Of a stretch of 64,000 bases of DNA, positions 46,780 to 59,160 are shown piece by piece. Each line of letters begins with the position of its first letter. The first letter of the stretch is position 1. Below the pieces are notes generated by a model. The model was given only the letters and a program-made list of their open reading frames with translations. It did not search any database and was not told the DNA's origin. The stretch is taken from contig CM043953.1 of assembly GCA_014529385.2 (NCBI GenBank), positions 94,183,342 through 94,247,341 on the forward strand, written 5' to 3'. The translations under genes and the position numbers were made by a program. This DNA comes from Adiantum capillus-veneris. Taxonomy: Eukaryota > Streptophyta > Polypodiopsida > Polypodiales > Pteridaceae.

Positions 46780-48360
46780 TTATTTTGCCTTGACCTCATG
46801 ATCCCAAGTATGCATGAAAGTAGAGATCAAATAAGCCCTACTTTTACAACTGATGTATGAAACGTACCCTGATATGCAAGATAAGAAAATACAAGGAATA
46901 TGAATTAGGCTGTAGCGGTTTCTTCCATGAGCTTGATGAGACTTTTGCACCCCAAGAAGCCCATCTTTAAACTATGGCCTACAATGTTTAGATGAGCTTG
47001 TAGTAGTATAGCCAAAAATGGGGATGAGGACAGGTAATATTTCCACCTGATGGACTATGCCAATTGATTCAAATGCATAAGATCAACATCACAAGCAATA
47101 TAATGTTCTTAATCATAATTAATGCAAATCTAGTTAGACATATTTTTATTATGTTTTTTTGGAGTAAGCTAAGATTATACATTGACCATGTTTGCTATAT
47201 GGTGATTTGAATGTGAATATGTTTTTGTAAAGTTTTCTCTTTTTTGAGGGATCTCTTTGTAATTCAAGAAAGGGTAAATCTATGTTTTTTGAAGTGCAAA
47301 TGACAGGACGTCATCACATATTTGAATGAAATGAGTATGTTTATAGACCATGGTGTTAGTCATGTGATCACACTCCCCCTTTCTCCTAAGCAATGTATGT
47401 TTCTAAAACATGTGCTCTCTCAATCCACATTGTCCCTCTCTCATGTTACCTCTCTTTCTCTCTCAAACATAATGACTCATCTCTCAAGCATATAATGATG
47501 ACACGTGTGTGTGTGTGTGTGTGTGTACTTTTCCATGCATGGGTCTATGTTAGCGAGCAAGTTGATCGATTTTTGCCTCGCTCGGAAATATTAGCTCGCC
47601 ATTTTGTAAGACTCTCGGCCGGGCATTCTTTGCCGATGCCTCTTGTAGTGGGACGATGATTCCAATCTACTTTGAGCTGCAACACATAATAACAATAGCA
47701 TTTTTGCACAAAGTAAATTGCCACTTGGTAGCAATCTGTATACTTGGACAAACCTTGAAAGCATATTTCTTGTGAGGACAGTGTGTTGCAAATCTAAAAC
47801 TATTAAGGGAGCGGATGCCTTAGCATTTCTACTAACTCGAAACAATGTATTGCGTACAAAATGATTTGGGCACAACTACCTGCATTGCCTGTAATTCAGT
47901 GGCTCCCCTTGAAGTTCTAATTCATCCTCTTGGGACGTAGCCAAAGCACTGAGATCTCCTTTGGGGTGCTTGCAAGTGAAAGATAAAATGATACCCAAGT
48001 AAGCATAGGACAGAAGGACATGTAGTATCATCCGGGTGTATAGCTAAGGGCTTAGAACCTGAAGGAGGAGGCACATCCTCTTTTGTCCTAGGACGTTGAG
48101 AAGAGCCTTCGACCTTATCCTTGCTCTTCAATTCTGAATGTAATTGTGCCACTTGGGTCAAATGAAACAGGGAATGCACTGTTGTGCCTTTTTTTATAAA
48201 GTAAAAAATATTTTGATCAAAATGAAATATGTTTCGATTGAAATATGTTCTATTTGCATATACGCGTACAATACGGGTATATAATGTATAATTCCAAATT
48301 ATACGTACAATTTTTGTTATACGGCCATATAAATGCAACTTACCTAGGGTGTGGTTAGTC
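46780..48360. other. Unassigned; possible host exon fragments on the minus strand
   Basis: Mostly AT-rich. (GT)n at 47503-47526. On the minus strand 48170-48030 reads VAQLHSELKSKDKVEGSSQR and is followed, past a possible acceptor (CACTTGCAAG), by HPKGDLSALATSQEDELELQ with a donor-like GTAG near 47880. This has the look of exons but I recognise no family. Confidence 0.3.
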
Positions 48361-50795
48361 TGAGTATGACCTGGTAATTGATATGCAAAGTCAAAAGGCT
48401 AACATTATTTTTGGGTAGTTATTGGCTTTGAACCCCAAGCTAAGAAGGCAGCAGACCGGTCCACAAGTGTTAGCACAAGGCTACCAAGAGCTAAGGGCAA
48501 TGTGCATGTGATGCAAAACATGGCCGTAAGGATAGGTAGTCTAGATGATGTCCTTCCTCTTGTGGATGATGTTATTGAGAAGAGGATGCAGGTGTAGGCC
48601 TATATACATGGTGGAGCACAGGTATGTGTCATGTCGAAAGTAGCTATGAGGGAAGCAGGTGTTAAGGTGGTGACTAAATCAAATGTGCAAATGTGAATTG
48701 CCAACCATGCTAAAGCTAGATTTTTTAGCATGGCTCAGGGCAGGGCACAGAGTGCCTGATCGACTTCTTTGTGATCAAGGTAGGTGACAATGCTTACCCT
48801 ATCATCTTGGGGAGGCCATAGATTTTAGCAATTGGGGCCAAACAGGATTGGGAGGGTAGGGTATTTACATTGCCTGATAAAGAGAAAGGGAGACAGATAG
48901 TGTTGGATTTGAAGACCAAGGAGAGCCATTTTCATCCTATGGCTGCAAAACATGAACATGATACAAAGACCAACTACGAGTATGAGACCAAAACGGCATA
49001 TGATGAAGGCTACACTGATACAGAGGAGGAAGAGAGTGAGGATGAATTGCTAAAGGTTGGTGCCAATTTGTTTGGTGTCACTGTAGAGGACTCTCATGCA
49101 AAAGAGGAGGTACAAGCCCGTGTTCATGGCATAGGTATAGAGGAAGTAGCAGGTATGCTGAGTGAAAATTTGACCAAGCAAGAGAAGGAGAGCTATATCC
49201 AGCTGTGTGCACCCTATTTTAATCTATTTGCGATGGAATACAAGGATTTACGAGGTCAAAGTGTGAAGAGCACATAATTGTACTAAAAGAGGGGTACAAG
49301 TTGAGGGCCTAGAAGTTGAGAAGGCTAGGGGAGATTCAAAAGGAAGCCCTGCAACAGGAGATAAACAAGTTGTTAGATGCTGGTATCATCTATCCTGTGA
49401 AAGAGTAGGAGTGGGTTGCCCCTATGGTCATCACTCCAAAGAAGAATGGGAAATGGAAAGTGTGTGTCGACCACAAGCTATTGAATGTGGCTACTACACG
49501 AAATTATGACCCTTTGTAGTTCCAAGACAAGATCTTAAACTAGGTGGTAGGTCATGAGAGGTATTCAATCATAGATGGATTTTAAGGGTACTTCCAAATA
49601 GGGATCGTGTTTGGGGATCAGTTGAAGACTACAGTTATCTCTCCAAGGGGATGTTTTGCCTACCACAAGATGCCATTCAAGTTAGTGAATGCTTATGCTA
49701 CCTTTCAAGACAAGATGAACATGGTATTTGGGTCGTGTTTGGGTAGGTTTATCAGGGTTTTTATGGATGATATTGGTTGTTCTAGCTCTAGGGAGGAGCA
49801 CTTGTCAAAGTTGAAATTATGTTCCAAAGGCTTGATGAAGAAGGAGGTCAATTGAACCTTAAGAAGTGCAAGTTGGCACAGCCTCAAGCGCAATTGCTAG
49901 GTCATGTGGTGTCGCAAAATGGAATAGAAGCTGATCACGAGAAGGTCAAAGCTCTAGTGTTGATGGAGCCTCCCTCAAATGCTCAAGGTTTGACCTTGTT
50001 TGTGCATAAGCTGAAATATTTGTTGTTGTTTTTTGGGATGCTATTGCAATATGTGTATCCTCATCAAAAGAGGGTTCAACGGGTTCATGGATTTCAATGG
50101 GATGAAGAAGTGCAAGAAGCTTTCGAGAGGGTGAAAGAGATCTTGTGTCTGGCGGTGTGTCCTCCCAACCATGAGGACAATTTCTATATTGCCATGATGG
50201 TAGGTACGGTGGCTATTGGAGCAGTGCTACTATAAAAGGTAGAAAGAAGCTACAAGCATATCTACTTTGAGAGCAGGGTGATAAGTCTTGGGGAGAGTAC
50301 CTACACCGAAGTAGAGTAGTGGGGTGATGGCCTTAGTTTTTGCATGTAGTAATTTCAAAGTGCATTTCTTTGGAAACAAATTTCATATGCTAACGTCTAT
50401 TGCCTAAAGTGGTGCTGCATTTAAAGTCCAAAGCGAATTATGAAGTGGGTGCTAGAGCTATAGGAGTTCAATTTGAATTCAAGCTCGACCACACTAGTCG
50501 GTCTCAACTAGCAGATATTTTTGTCAACAAGGGTGTTGATTTGCAAGTCTATCCAAGGGTGGTACAAGATGAAGCTAGGGAGGAACCAGGCATAGAAGGT
50601 GCTTTTATTATGTGGTTTGATGGTGCATATAGGAGAGTGATGTAGAAAGCAGGAGGTGGTGTGGTGATAAAGGACCCGCAGGGTAAAGTAATCCTCTCAA
50701 AGGCCTACTATCTGGAGGATTTTCACACCAACAATGAAGCGGAGTACCTCACACTTCATTTGGGATTGAAGCAATGTGTGGAGTACCTCACACTT
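48361..50795 (+). mobile_element. Truncated copy of the Gypsy-3 family
   Basis: Corresponds to Gypsy-3 from the end of gag (NPKLRRQ) through protease (YIHGGAQVCVM), RT (EINKLLDAGIIYPVKE, KMPFKLVNAYATFQ, VFMDDIGCSSS), RNase H (FEFKLDHTSRSQLADI) and the start of the second RNase H (MWFDGAYRRVM, NNEAEYLTLHLGLK), on the plus strand. No LTR, integrase or gag N-terminus. Many stops (for example near 49408, 49518, 50233). More decayed than Gypsy-3, so it is an older member. Confidence 0.82.
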
Positions 50796-50848
50796 AATTA
50801 ACTTGGCTTGAACAATACTTTTGCAAGAGAGAGAGAGTATTCGAGAAC

Positions 50849-51199
50849 ATGACAATAGTTGAGGACCGGATTTACTTGAAGCCGGTCCCCCCTTCAAAAA
50901 GTGTTTGTATTATAGATTCTCCCATCAAGAGAGACTTGGTACAATACAATCTTTGTGTTCCTTGTGACCTTGGTGATGCTATGAAGATGGAAAGCTTCAT
51001 GCATCACGAGCATAACATAAACTTTGCAAAAAGCATTAACTATCCCAAGTCTCAGCCCCAAGGCCTCAAACACCTTCGAAGGTGGAGAGAGCTAGCGGGG
51101 AATGAGGGTAGGGAAGAGGAAGAAGAATCATCCATAGGAGAAAGAAATATTTCCTCACTTATCATCACTCTTCTTGCTTCGCATAGCATAATAGCATAG
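50849..51199 (+). other. Open frame of 116 codons, unrecognised
   Basis: Begins MTIVEDRIYLKPVPP and contains PSKSVCIIDSPIKRDLVQYN and an acidic stretch GREEEEESS. It follows the Gypsy-3-like relic. Amino acid use is not low-complexity, so it may be part of a real protein, but no family is evident. A second short frame (51202-51360, MKMKKMASLSIEARSW) follows directly. Confidence 0.25.
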
Positions 51200-51356
51200 T
51201 AATGAAGATGAAGAAGATGGCAAGCTTAAGCATTGAAGCACGGTCTTGGTTGGATTTGCATTCCATAGCCAAGAGTGTTGGTGTAGGCTCTCCACTTCTC
51301 AACAAGCTTGGAGAAGGAGATGGAGCTCTTGTACTTTGCACTCCACACAATGAGTA

Positions 51357-51367
51357 TGTGTGTGTGT

Positions 51368-51398
<31 letters not shown>

Positions 51399-51430
51399 GA
51401 GAGAGTATACCCCTCTCATGCTTGGTCCAC

Positions 51431-51479
<49 letters not shown>
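51357..51479. repeat. Microsatellite cluster GT, G-run, GA, CT
   Basis: (GT)n at 51357-51380, a run of 18 or so G at 51381-51399, GA, unique bases, then (CT)n at 51432-51479. Confidence 0.9.
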
Positions 51480-51482
<3 letters not shown>

Positions 51483-52140
51483 TTATTTAACTATTTCATT
51501 TTGACATGTGTCCTCTTTTTCCTCTTTGAGAGAAAGAAGTTAATTATTTATTTTTATGTATCTATATTCTCATCGGACCCCTTTAAAACCTATCCAATAG
51601 GATTCAAGCACATCATAAGGGCCACATGTGGAGGATCATTTAAACATGTGTCTTTTATGCTTCTTAAGTCATTTGGTTTGAATACTTCAAGCACTTAGTC
51701 AATCAAGCATGGAAACCATTGATGCCTCTTGAGATTTTATCTTTGAATTGAACACTTCAAGAACCTTAGCCCCTTTTTACCCTACAACATCATTCCAGAA
51801 TGGATGACTAATCCATTTGGTGCTCAAGAGACTTAGCTGGCTGCAAGCATATCTTCTCTTTAGTCCATATCATACTTCCAAAGTAGGGTGACAAGTTCTA
51901 CTTACTGTTTGGGATACGTCGTCACCGCAAACATGATCCTAAGCATGCATGCTTCTTAAATTTTGTGCACAGTAAAAGAAAGAGAATGAGTCTCATAAGA
52001 CAAAAACATTGTTCATTTAAACTGCATTTTCATTTGCTTACTCTAGTATAGCATTGTAAGCATTGACAAGGTTCATATTATCCTTGAGCTAGGTTCCTTG
52101 CATCCCTCTAGCATCTTTAAAAGGATAATATTTAAACTTA
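51480..52140. other. Unassigned AT-rich DNA
   Basis: No gene, RNA or repeat recognised. It may include the 3' end of the chromovirus relic that follows on the minus strand. Confidence 0.4.
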
Positions 52141-52149
52141 ACAAGATAT

Positions 52150-54110
52150 CATTGATAACGTTACCGTCTCTTAGTACCTTGTCTTCGTGTCAAAGAATCG
52201 ATTTGGGCTACAACACCTCTTCTTGATCTTCGATCTCTGGCGGGTCCTTCATTATTGGTTCTTTTTGTGGCTCTTCAAGGCTTGAGCAGACTCACATGGT
52301 TAGCATTGTGAATGAGCCAATGGTTGGGTAACTTTAACTAATAAGCCATCTCATTGATTGGCTTAAGAATTTTTAAAAGAAAGGACCATAGTATCTTTTT
52401 TCTAGTTTAGCATAATACTCTTGGTGGCTCGTAGGATTCTTGCCTGTAGTATGCCTTAGACGAGCCTTGAGAAACTCTAGCAAGACCCAATAATTTCCCT
52501 TAAAGGCTAAGGCTCTTCTGTGCTTATTAGCAGTAGCCCTTTTTGCCTTGCTTTGAGATGGATATAACCTCTTTAATCTTTGAAAAAGATTCTTGTGAGT
52601 TTCGGCTATATTTATCAGCAACGAAAATCTTCCCATGTACTTTAAGTAGTACGGGACTTTTGGATCTTGCCTTTTTAACCTTGAAAGGTGCTTTCCCCAT
52701 AAAAGTATGTACAATGTTATTGTACGCATACTCTATAAGATTTAGGTACTTCTCTCATTGAGAACATTGATTTACTTCCATGACATAGGCTTTTAGTAGA
52801 TTCCAGGATTGTTGGATTAGTTATTTCACTTTGGTCATCTGTTTGTGGATGATAGGCCGAAAGAGAAATTTAATCTACTTCCTAGATTCTCAAAGAGACC
52901 CTTCTAGAAATTACTGGTCATTCTAGGATCTTTGTTCGACACTATGGATGTGGGCAAGCCATGATACTTGAAAATTTGAGATCTAAAGAGGGTTGCCATT
53001 TGATGTGCCTCAATAGTATTTTTGACAGGCATAGAGTGTGTTTTCCTTCTAAGCCTGTCGCTTGAAACAATCCAAGTTGCTTCCCTCAATCAAATTCCAA
53101 TTTTTGGCATACCTCGCGTTTTGAAACATACTCTTGTATGTTTACTTTTCATGGTAGACCAACAGAAATACATTTCTACTCCTCAAAGAGTAGATTATGG
53201 AATCCCTCTTTGCCCCGCATAAGGAGAAGCATGCAATTCATACATGACTTTCTTATTGTATGGGTGAGTGACCCATAGCCTATTGCCGTTTGGAAGATAA
53301 CCATCCTTCAAGGTGAATGTTTCTTTTTTTTCTTCCCTAATGCAAGGCTGTAATTACCTACTTAAAGTCTCGGTCAGTAGCATACTCATCTATCATAAAA
53401 GATAGATCATTGTGAGTTGCTATAGACACCACATTTATCCTTGGCCATTGTGAAAGTGCAGTGACCACTTGATTGTGCTTGCCAAAAATGTGAGCAATAT
53501 GAAATTTAAATTGCGAAAGAAAATTTGCCCACCTCTTTGTTTGTCGGAAAGCTTGGTTTGCATAATTAAGTTGTTGAGGCTTTTTGATCCATTCGTAGGA
53601 TAAATGGAGCCCCCAAGAGATAGTGCTTCCATGTGTCTAGGGCATGTAGAACAGCTAAAAGCTTTTTTTCGTATATGCCCAAGACCCGTTTATCGGCATT
53701 GAGCCTTCGACTCTCATAGGCTATGGCATGCCCTTCTTGAAGCAAAACTGCTCCAAGGCAATCACCACAAGCATCGCCTTGGACCTCAAATGGCTTTGAG
53801 AGATCCGGAAGCATAAGGCTTGGTTGGGAGGTAACCTTATCTTTGAGCTTGTCAAAATCATTTTGTTCTTTAGCAGTCCATGAGTACTTAAAGTTCTTAT
53901 TTGTTAAGTCATGCAATGGTCCTGCTATTTGAGAGAAGTTTGCTATGAAGCGTCTATAGTATGCACACATACCAATAAAGCTTCTTAGCTCATGTAGATC
54001 CCTTGGATTAGGCCATGCTTTTATAACCTCCAAATTTGATGGATTGATACGGATACCATCTTGAGAGATAATGTGACCTAAATATTGAACCTCTCCTCAT
54101 TAGGTAAGAC
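52150..54110 (-). pseudogene. Chromovirus-like gypsy relic: RT end, RNase H, integrase
   Basis: From right to left: VIKAWPNPRDLHELRSFIGM, CAYYRRFIANFSQIAGPLHD (RT C-terminus), DACGDCLGAVLLQEGHAIAY, YEKKLLAVLHALDTWKHYLL (RNase H); then, with many stops, integrase traces ending SAYHPQTDDQSEITN, KLEKRYYGPF and a chromodomain-like tail (DPPEIEDQEEVL). The frame 54033-53566 (155 codons) is the best kept. It is truncated at 54110 inside RT. No LTR found. Confidence 0.78.
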
Positions 54111-54370
54111 TCGTCAATCAATTGAGCATGACACGCATGATCTCTAAGCTACAATATGCATTAGGAAAAGTTTGGACTAAAAAATGGGCCTTGTAAGAAT
54201 TGTTGATGTGGCATAGCTTTCAAAAAGTGGGGATCGGTAAATTTTTTGCAAATAAGATCCAAACTTGTCGGAGGTTGGATATTTAGAATCTACTCTTCAA
54301 ATGCTATCTATTGATATATAGCATGCATGTATCGGACATTGCCTTCATGTAGATCTAGAAAAAGGTGATT

Positions 54371-55000
54371 TTAGATTACCGTAACGGTAACAAAACCTGG
54401 CTGATTGAAAAAAATGGCATAACTTTCATAGAAGTCATGCAAACTTTTCGGACCTTGGCTCTTTAGAATCCATTTTTCAAGAACTTTCCAATGATAGGTC
54501 ATATCATGGGGTTCTAAGCAATATTTTGAGGGGTCTACCGGGTTGCTTTCTTTTGTACAACTTTGATGATGTGGCACTCTTAAAAGGCCCAAAAATGAGT
54601 TCAAAATTTTCCTAATGGAGATCGAACTCCTACAAGCATTAGGCACATACTGAACATCATGGAGCACAATCATACTCCCACTAGCAAAGTGCAAATGAAT
54701 GTCACCCATACCATGAACACCATCCTCTCTCATAGCAAAAAATGTTTAAACCACTCCCTATGAGGAGAAACATGGCATACAACACTAATGTCCAACTGTC
54801 AATCGTGTGACAAAGTCTATGCATGTCTATGTGAACTTGCGGAATTAGGAGTGTCTATCACAATTATACTCTCATCAACAACCAATGGAATCCTCCATTG
54901 TCTCCAATGCCTTAAATAATGTCTCTTCATGTGCCTTGATCTGCCACAGTGCCAGCAAACCACATGTCTATGCCTCTAAGATCTGCTCGATACACCAACC
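54371..55000 (-). pseudogene. Copia gag zinc knuckle and protease relic
   Basis: On the minus strand CWHCGRSRHMKRHYL near 54945 resembles a Gag zinc knuckle; VCHVSPHREWFKHF near 54770 resembles the protease DSGAS-H-(TP)-REWF block with the aspartate lost; EDGVHGMGDIHLHFASGSMI and VLHDVQYVPNACRSSIS match the rest of the copia protease. After that the similarity ends. Confidence 0.65.
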
Positions 55001-56030
55001 TGTGTATTCAATGATGAATTGTTGCTACAACACGCGAAAACTAAGCATAAAACACAGTGTAAATGCATTGTTCACAAGAGCATAATCGCTCAACACAATG
55101 CAAAAGAAACCCTACCACCAAAACTATGGCAAAGATCGCATAAAGCGCATAACCCTCTGCCAAAAACCAAGAACCAGTCATGCATAAAAAGTGACCATAT
55201 GCAATGATAGCGCAAGTAAAATGACCATCCACATAAGCACAAGCCAAAACTTGGCTACATAGCTCTCTAGCACCCGTCACAAAGCGTATATAACCTGGAA
55301 AAAAACTAGCAAAGTCACCTTTGTAGCTGGAAAAAAATGTCAGCAAAAAACGAGGAAATAAACAATGCCAAAAAACTATGGCACAATGCCAAACACAATG
55401 GCAAGCGATCGGAGAATCCCTCGACCGGAATCAATGAGCGTAAAACATTGTATGGCGTAAGTGGTCATTGTAGATAACAACCACAATGCCATACATGCCA
55501 TAGACAAAACTAGTGTGTCAAAAGTTGTCATCAATACCTAAGAGTGCTATGCTCAACCAACAATCTACATACATTCACAATCATATACTTGGGAGCGATA
55601 ATGCTCAAGCCAAACCAAACACAAAGCTCCTACAAACAATTGTGATGAGAAAATTGTTGCCAACTGCATGTCTTCCTTACGAGCCTAACATTACAAAATG
55701 CTCAAGTCCAAGCAGACAACCCTATCAAAGATCCACATATGTATACATGGGTGCAGTAGTAGATCTCTAGACAACTCAAAGATTGATGTTATGTAATCAA
55801 TGTCATTGGATGGTGGGATAGGTGGATGTCGGGAAGCTCTGTGTGTGTGTGTGTTGGGGGGGGGGGGGAGAACACCGGGCTAATCTATGTGTGTGCCGAA
55901 TTAGCCCCCCCTCGATCTCTCCAATTCCAAAGAAGGAGAATGCATTGACACTCTTTCTCTCTTTGATTTTGATGCCGGTCTTCTCTTTCTTTCTCTCTCA
56001 ATGAGTGTATGTGTGTATGTCACACACGTA

Positions 56031-56076
<46 letters not shown>

Positions 56077-56455
56077 CTACCTCCTACTCCCCACAGCGCT
56101 ACCTCAACTTGCTCGACAATGAGGGGGGCTAGGAAGCTCTCTCCTCTTTGTTGTATTGTAGTGCAAAAAAGCTCCAAAAACATTAGCACTGCTAATTCTT
56201 CTTGATGTGACTTCCTATAGCACTACTGCAAAACAAAGTCTAGTCTTGCCTTTTTAAAAACCAATGTCCAACTCTATATTATGATTTTCTTCTCCAAGAC
56301 TGAATGTTAGACAAATCTCCCTGTGTAGAGCTCAAATTGTGTAAAGCTCTTCTCTTGGGATTATTTAATGTGCTATTCAAAGCTCAATAAATCACCTCGC
56401 CTTGTAAAAGCTCTAAGCCTTGATCTGCTTCAAAGCTTGCGCAAATGAACAAAGC
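55001..56455. other. Unassigned; probable copia leader on the minus strand
   Basis: No gene. Between the copia relic and the primer-site motifs at 56.46 kb. Contains repeated ACAATGCCA words (55360-55510), (GT)n and a G14 run at 55840-55869, and (CT)n at 56035-56072. The length resembles the long leader of Copia-1. Confidence 0.35.
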
Positions 56456-56790
56456 TCTAATACCACTTGTGAGTGCGCGATGCAGAGCATGCAAGTGAGG
56501 TGCAGTGAGGAAGAAGACACATAGGAACACAGAGATATGGGCAGGGAGACTCCAAGAATGAGTAGCCCCCTATACACTCTAAGTATATCAATGTACAGAA
56601 GTGGGTGGGTGCCTGTAGCGTGGGTGGTCGGGCAAGGCACAGAGGCCTTTGCCCCAACAATGTGAAGCTCGTTGAGAAGAGGAAAAGGTTGGGAGAGGAG
56701 TAGCACTATAACTTTCGGCCCTAATACCACTTGTAGAGTGCATGGTGCATGCAAAGTGAGAGGGAGAAGAAGAGCTGACACAAAGTGTTG
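56456..56790 (-). repeat. Two LTR ends with primer-site-like motifs
   Basis: On the minus strand AGTGGTATTAGAGC (about 56455-56468) and AGTGGTATTAGGGC (about 56723-56736) each follow a CACTCAC/TCTACAA end. Both resemble the initiator methionine tRNA site TGGTATCAGAGC with C to T. Flanking sequences (TGCATG, CACTTTGCATG) are alike, so the 3' end of a copia LTR and its primer site appear duplicated about 268 bp apart. Confidence 0.5.
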
Positions 56791-57555
56791 GTGGAGCTCT
56801 CAGTAAGGATTAAAATCCCTCACTACTCCTTATTGTTTTGTATGGTCAAAAGAATAGATATGCTTAGTATGCTGAGTGTGATGGGTATCCGACCAATTGG
56901 CCTGAACCCCAACACGGCAGAGCTGTCCTCTTGCCCCCTTCCTATTCCATTTTTATGTAGAGGTGATGAGCAAATGTTTGGCCTCATAAGAGGTTGATTT
57001 GCATGGCCTACAGTTACCCATTTGGGGAGAGAAGATTTTGGAAGTTGATTTCATTCATGAATCTGACATGTTTTTAGAGGGCTATGAGGCCAAATTGCAT
57101 AGGTGTGAGCAGTCATTTGAGTTGTTCTCTTGTGCATCAGGAGCATTGATCCACTTTTGGTAGGCTCTATCATACGGTTGTTTAGGATATGGCCTTTTGG
57201 GTACACTTACTCCCATGGGTAATAATATTGTGGATAGGTGGCTTTCTTGCTGATAAAAATTTAATTGAGTGCTTAAGTTTAGGGATTTGAGCCTACTTTA
57301 GAGATAAATTTTACGGACTTTGGCCAGTGCTAGGTTTTTAACAAGTTAAGATAAACCTTTATCCTAACTGACGAAGATTGGTTGATTGACTCTTTAAGCT
57401 GATTGGCTAGATTCCATTCTATTGGTGAGTACTTGCTGGTTTGGTGCTGACATGTGGACATTATAACATATGGCTTCAAGAGGAAGTGATAATCTGTAAT
57501 ACCATAATAAATGTCTACTCAAAACAAAATTTAGTAATTGATAATGGTTATACCA
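56791..57555. other. Unassigned DNA
   Basis: AT-rich, without a supported gene or repeat. Confidence 0.4.
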
Positions 57556-57965
57556 CTTAAACCAAAAGGGGACGATGGCCTTCTGATCCACATAATAGTA
57601 AAAAGTACATATTTATGCTGTAAGAAAGGTGCATAACTTATCTGGTTTATTATTCAAAAGGTTACATCATGAAATATTAAAGGGATCTTTTTTGACACTT
57701 GGATCAAAAGGGGTGGTGGCCTTTTGATCACATTAAATACACTTCAAAATTTAAGGGGAGCTTTTGACACTTGGATCAGAAGGGGTGATGACCTTCGGAT
57801 CATATTGAAAACATGTGGAATAACACTTCTTTATATTTTGGGGTTTGTAAATTCAAAAAATACATCTAATACTTCAAATTTTTATGAAATATTAAGGGAT
57901 CTTTTGACACTTGGATAGAAGGGATGGTGGCCTTTTGATCACAATAAAAACATGTGAAATGATCT
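57556..57965. repeat. Degenerate tandem repeats with GACACTTGGATC
   Basis: Four irregular units share a core such as CTTTTGACACTTGGATCA, AAGGGGTGGTGGCCTTTTGA, TCACA, at about 57560, 57690, 57755 and 57900, with AAATATTAAGGGATC between them. Periods are 65-145 bases. Confidence 0.72.
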
Positions 57966-58326
57966 TCTTTTGGTCTATCTATTCATTTTTGCAATATTTG
58001 ATTCTCTAAAAAGGATAGTAGGTTTAAGTAAAAAAAGGTTTGTCAGTAGAACATGGATAACAACTGATAGGTTCGTTGACATATGTAATACGTATTCAAG
58101 GCTAATAATTTTTTTGTTTTGTTTATATGGATGCATGTGAGAATTATATCTTTACTTAAGATCTTTTTGGCTTAGATGTTGTTCGGCATTGAAGAACTTG
58201 GCTTTATCCACTTTAGAATCATATTTGTTTTACTATCTCATGTATAAATGCAATGGAATGATACTTCATCCTCACTTTGATGTACAAAAATGAAGCTAAG
58301 ACTGATTCATTTTTGTGTTGGTATGT

Positions 58327-58406
58327 GTCTTTTGTCTAAAGCAAGCTGTTTTTTGAACTTTTATGTTCTTTTGTGTATAAGTATAATTTTAATACAGCAA
58401 CAAAAA

Positions 58407-58447
<41 letters not shown>

Positions 58448-58632
58448 CAAACCCCCCTTAAAAAAAAAAAAAAAAAAAAACCTTCTCTAAGGATCTCTGT
58501 CTTTTGTCTAAAGCAAACTGTTTTTTGAACTTTTATGTTCTTTTGTGTATAAGTATAATTTTAATACAGCACAACACACACACACACCCCAACCCCCCTT
58601 TAAAATAAATAAATAAAAAAAAAACCTTCTCT
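58327..58632. repeat. Tandem duplication with (CA)n, C-run and A-run
   Basis: TGTCTTTTGTCTAAAGCAA to AATACAGCA, (CA)n, CCCCAA-CCCCCCTT, A-run, CCTTCTCTA occurs twice (58327-58488 and 58498-58630). Repeat lengths differ; the unique parts are almost identical. Confidence 0.88.
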
Positions 58633-58639
58633 AGGTAGC

Positions 58640-59097
58640 CATCTATACATAGTTTCTTTAAGCTACCCTTTTGATTCATCCTCACTTAATGTTGCCTAAA
58701 GTTAGGTTCCATGCTCGCTAGAAATTCTTCTCCAGCACTCAAGCAATCTCAAGAAAAGTTAGCAACTAGAACATACCCATAATTAGATTTTTCACACTTT
58801 TTGTCTACCCATTGTAGATGATTGCCATTCAAGGGACAATGGATGAGGATATTTAAGTTCAATTTCCATCACTACAATGTACTCATCGATATACTATCGG
58901 GAAGGGGTCAACGGACTTGGACTTCACCCGGGGGGTCTTTTTGAGCGAGCATTTTCTATCAAGTGCTTTTTTTTGGTACATGCGAGTTTTTTTTATTTAA
59001 CTAAAATAATAATCATTTAATAAAGTAATAAAGGATGCAAAATTACAAAAAAGATTAATGTCAACCACTCAATCTTGGCTATCCATAGTGGCCAAAT

Positions 59098-59100
<3 letters not shown>
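58640..59100. other. Unassigned AT-rich DNA
   Basis: No gene or repeat recognised. Confidence 0.4.

Positions 59101-59158
<58 letters not shown>
59101..59158. repeat. Compound microsatellite (CT)n(CA)n
   Basis: About 28 bases of CT repeats then about 30 of CA repeats. Confidence 0.95.

Positions 59159-59159
<1 letters not shown>

Positions 59160-59160
<1 letters not shown>

Noticed and set aside
55041-55346. Hydrophobic 101-codon ORF resembling a membrane protein
   Set aside because: Composition follows the repeated TG-rich leader sequence; no start context or homologue is apparent.
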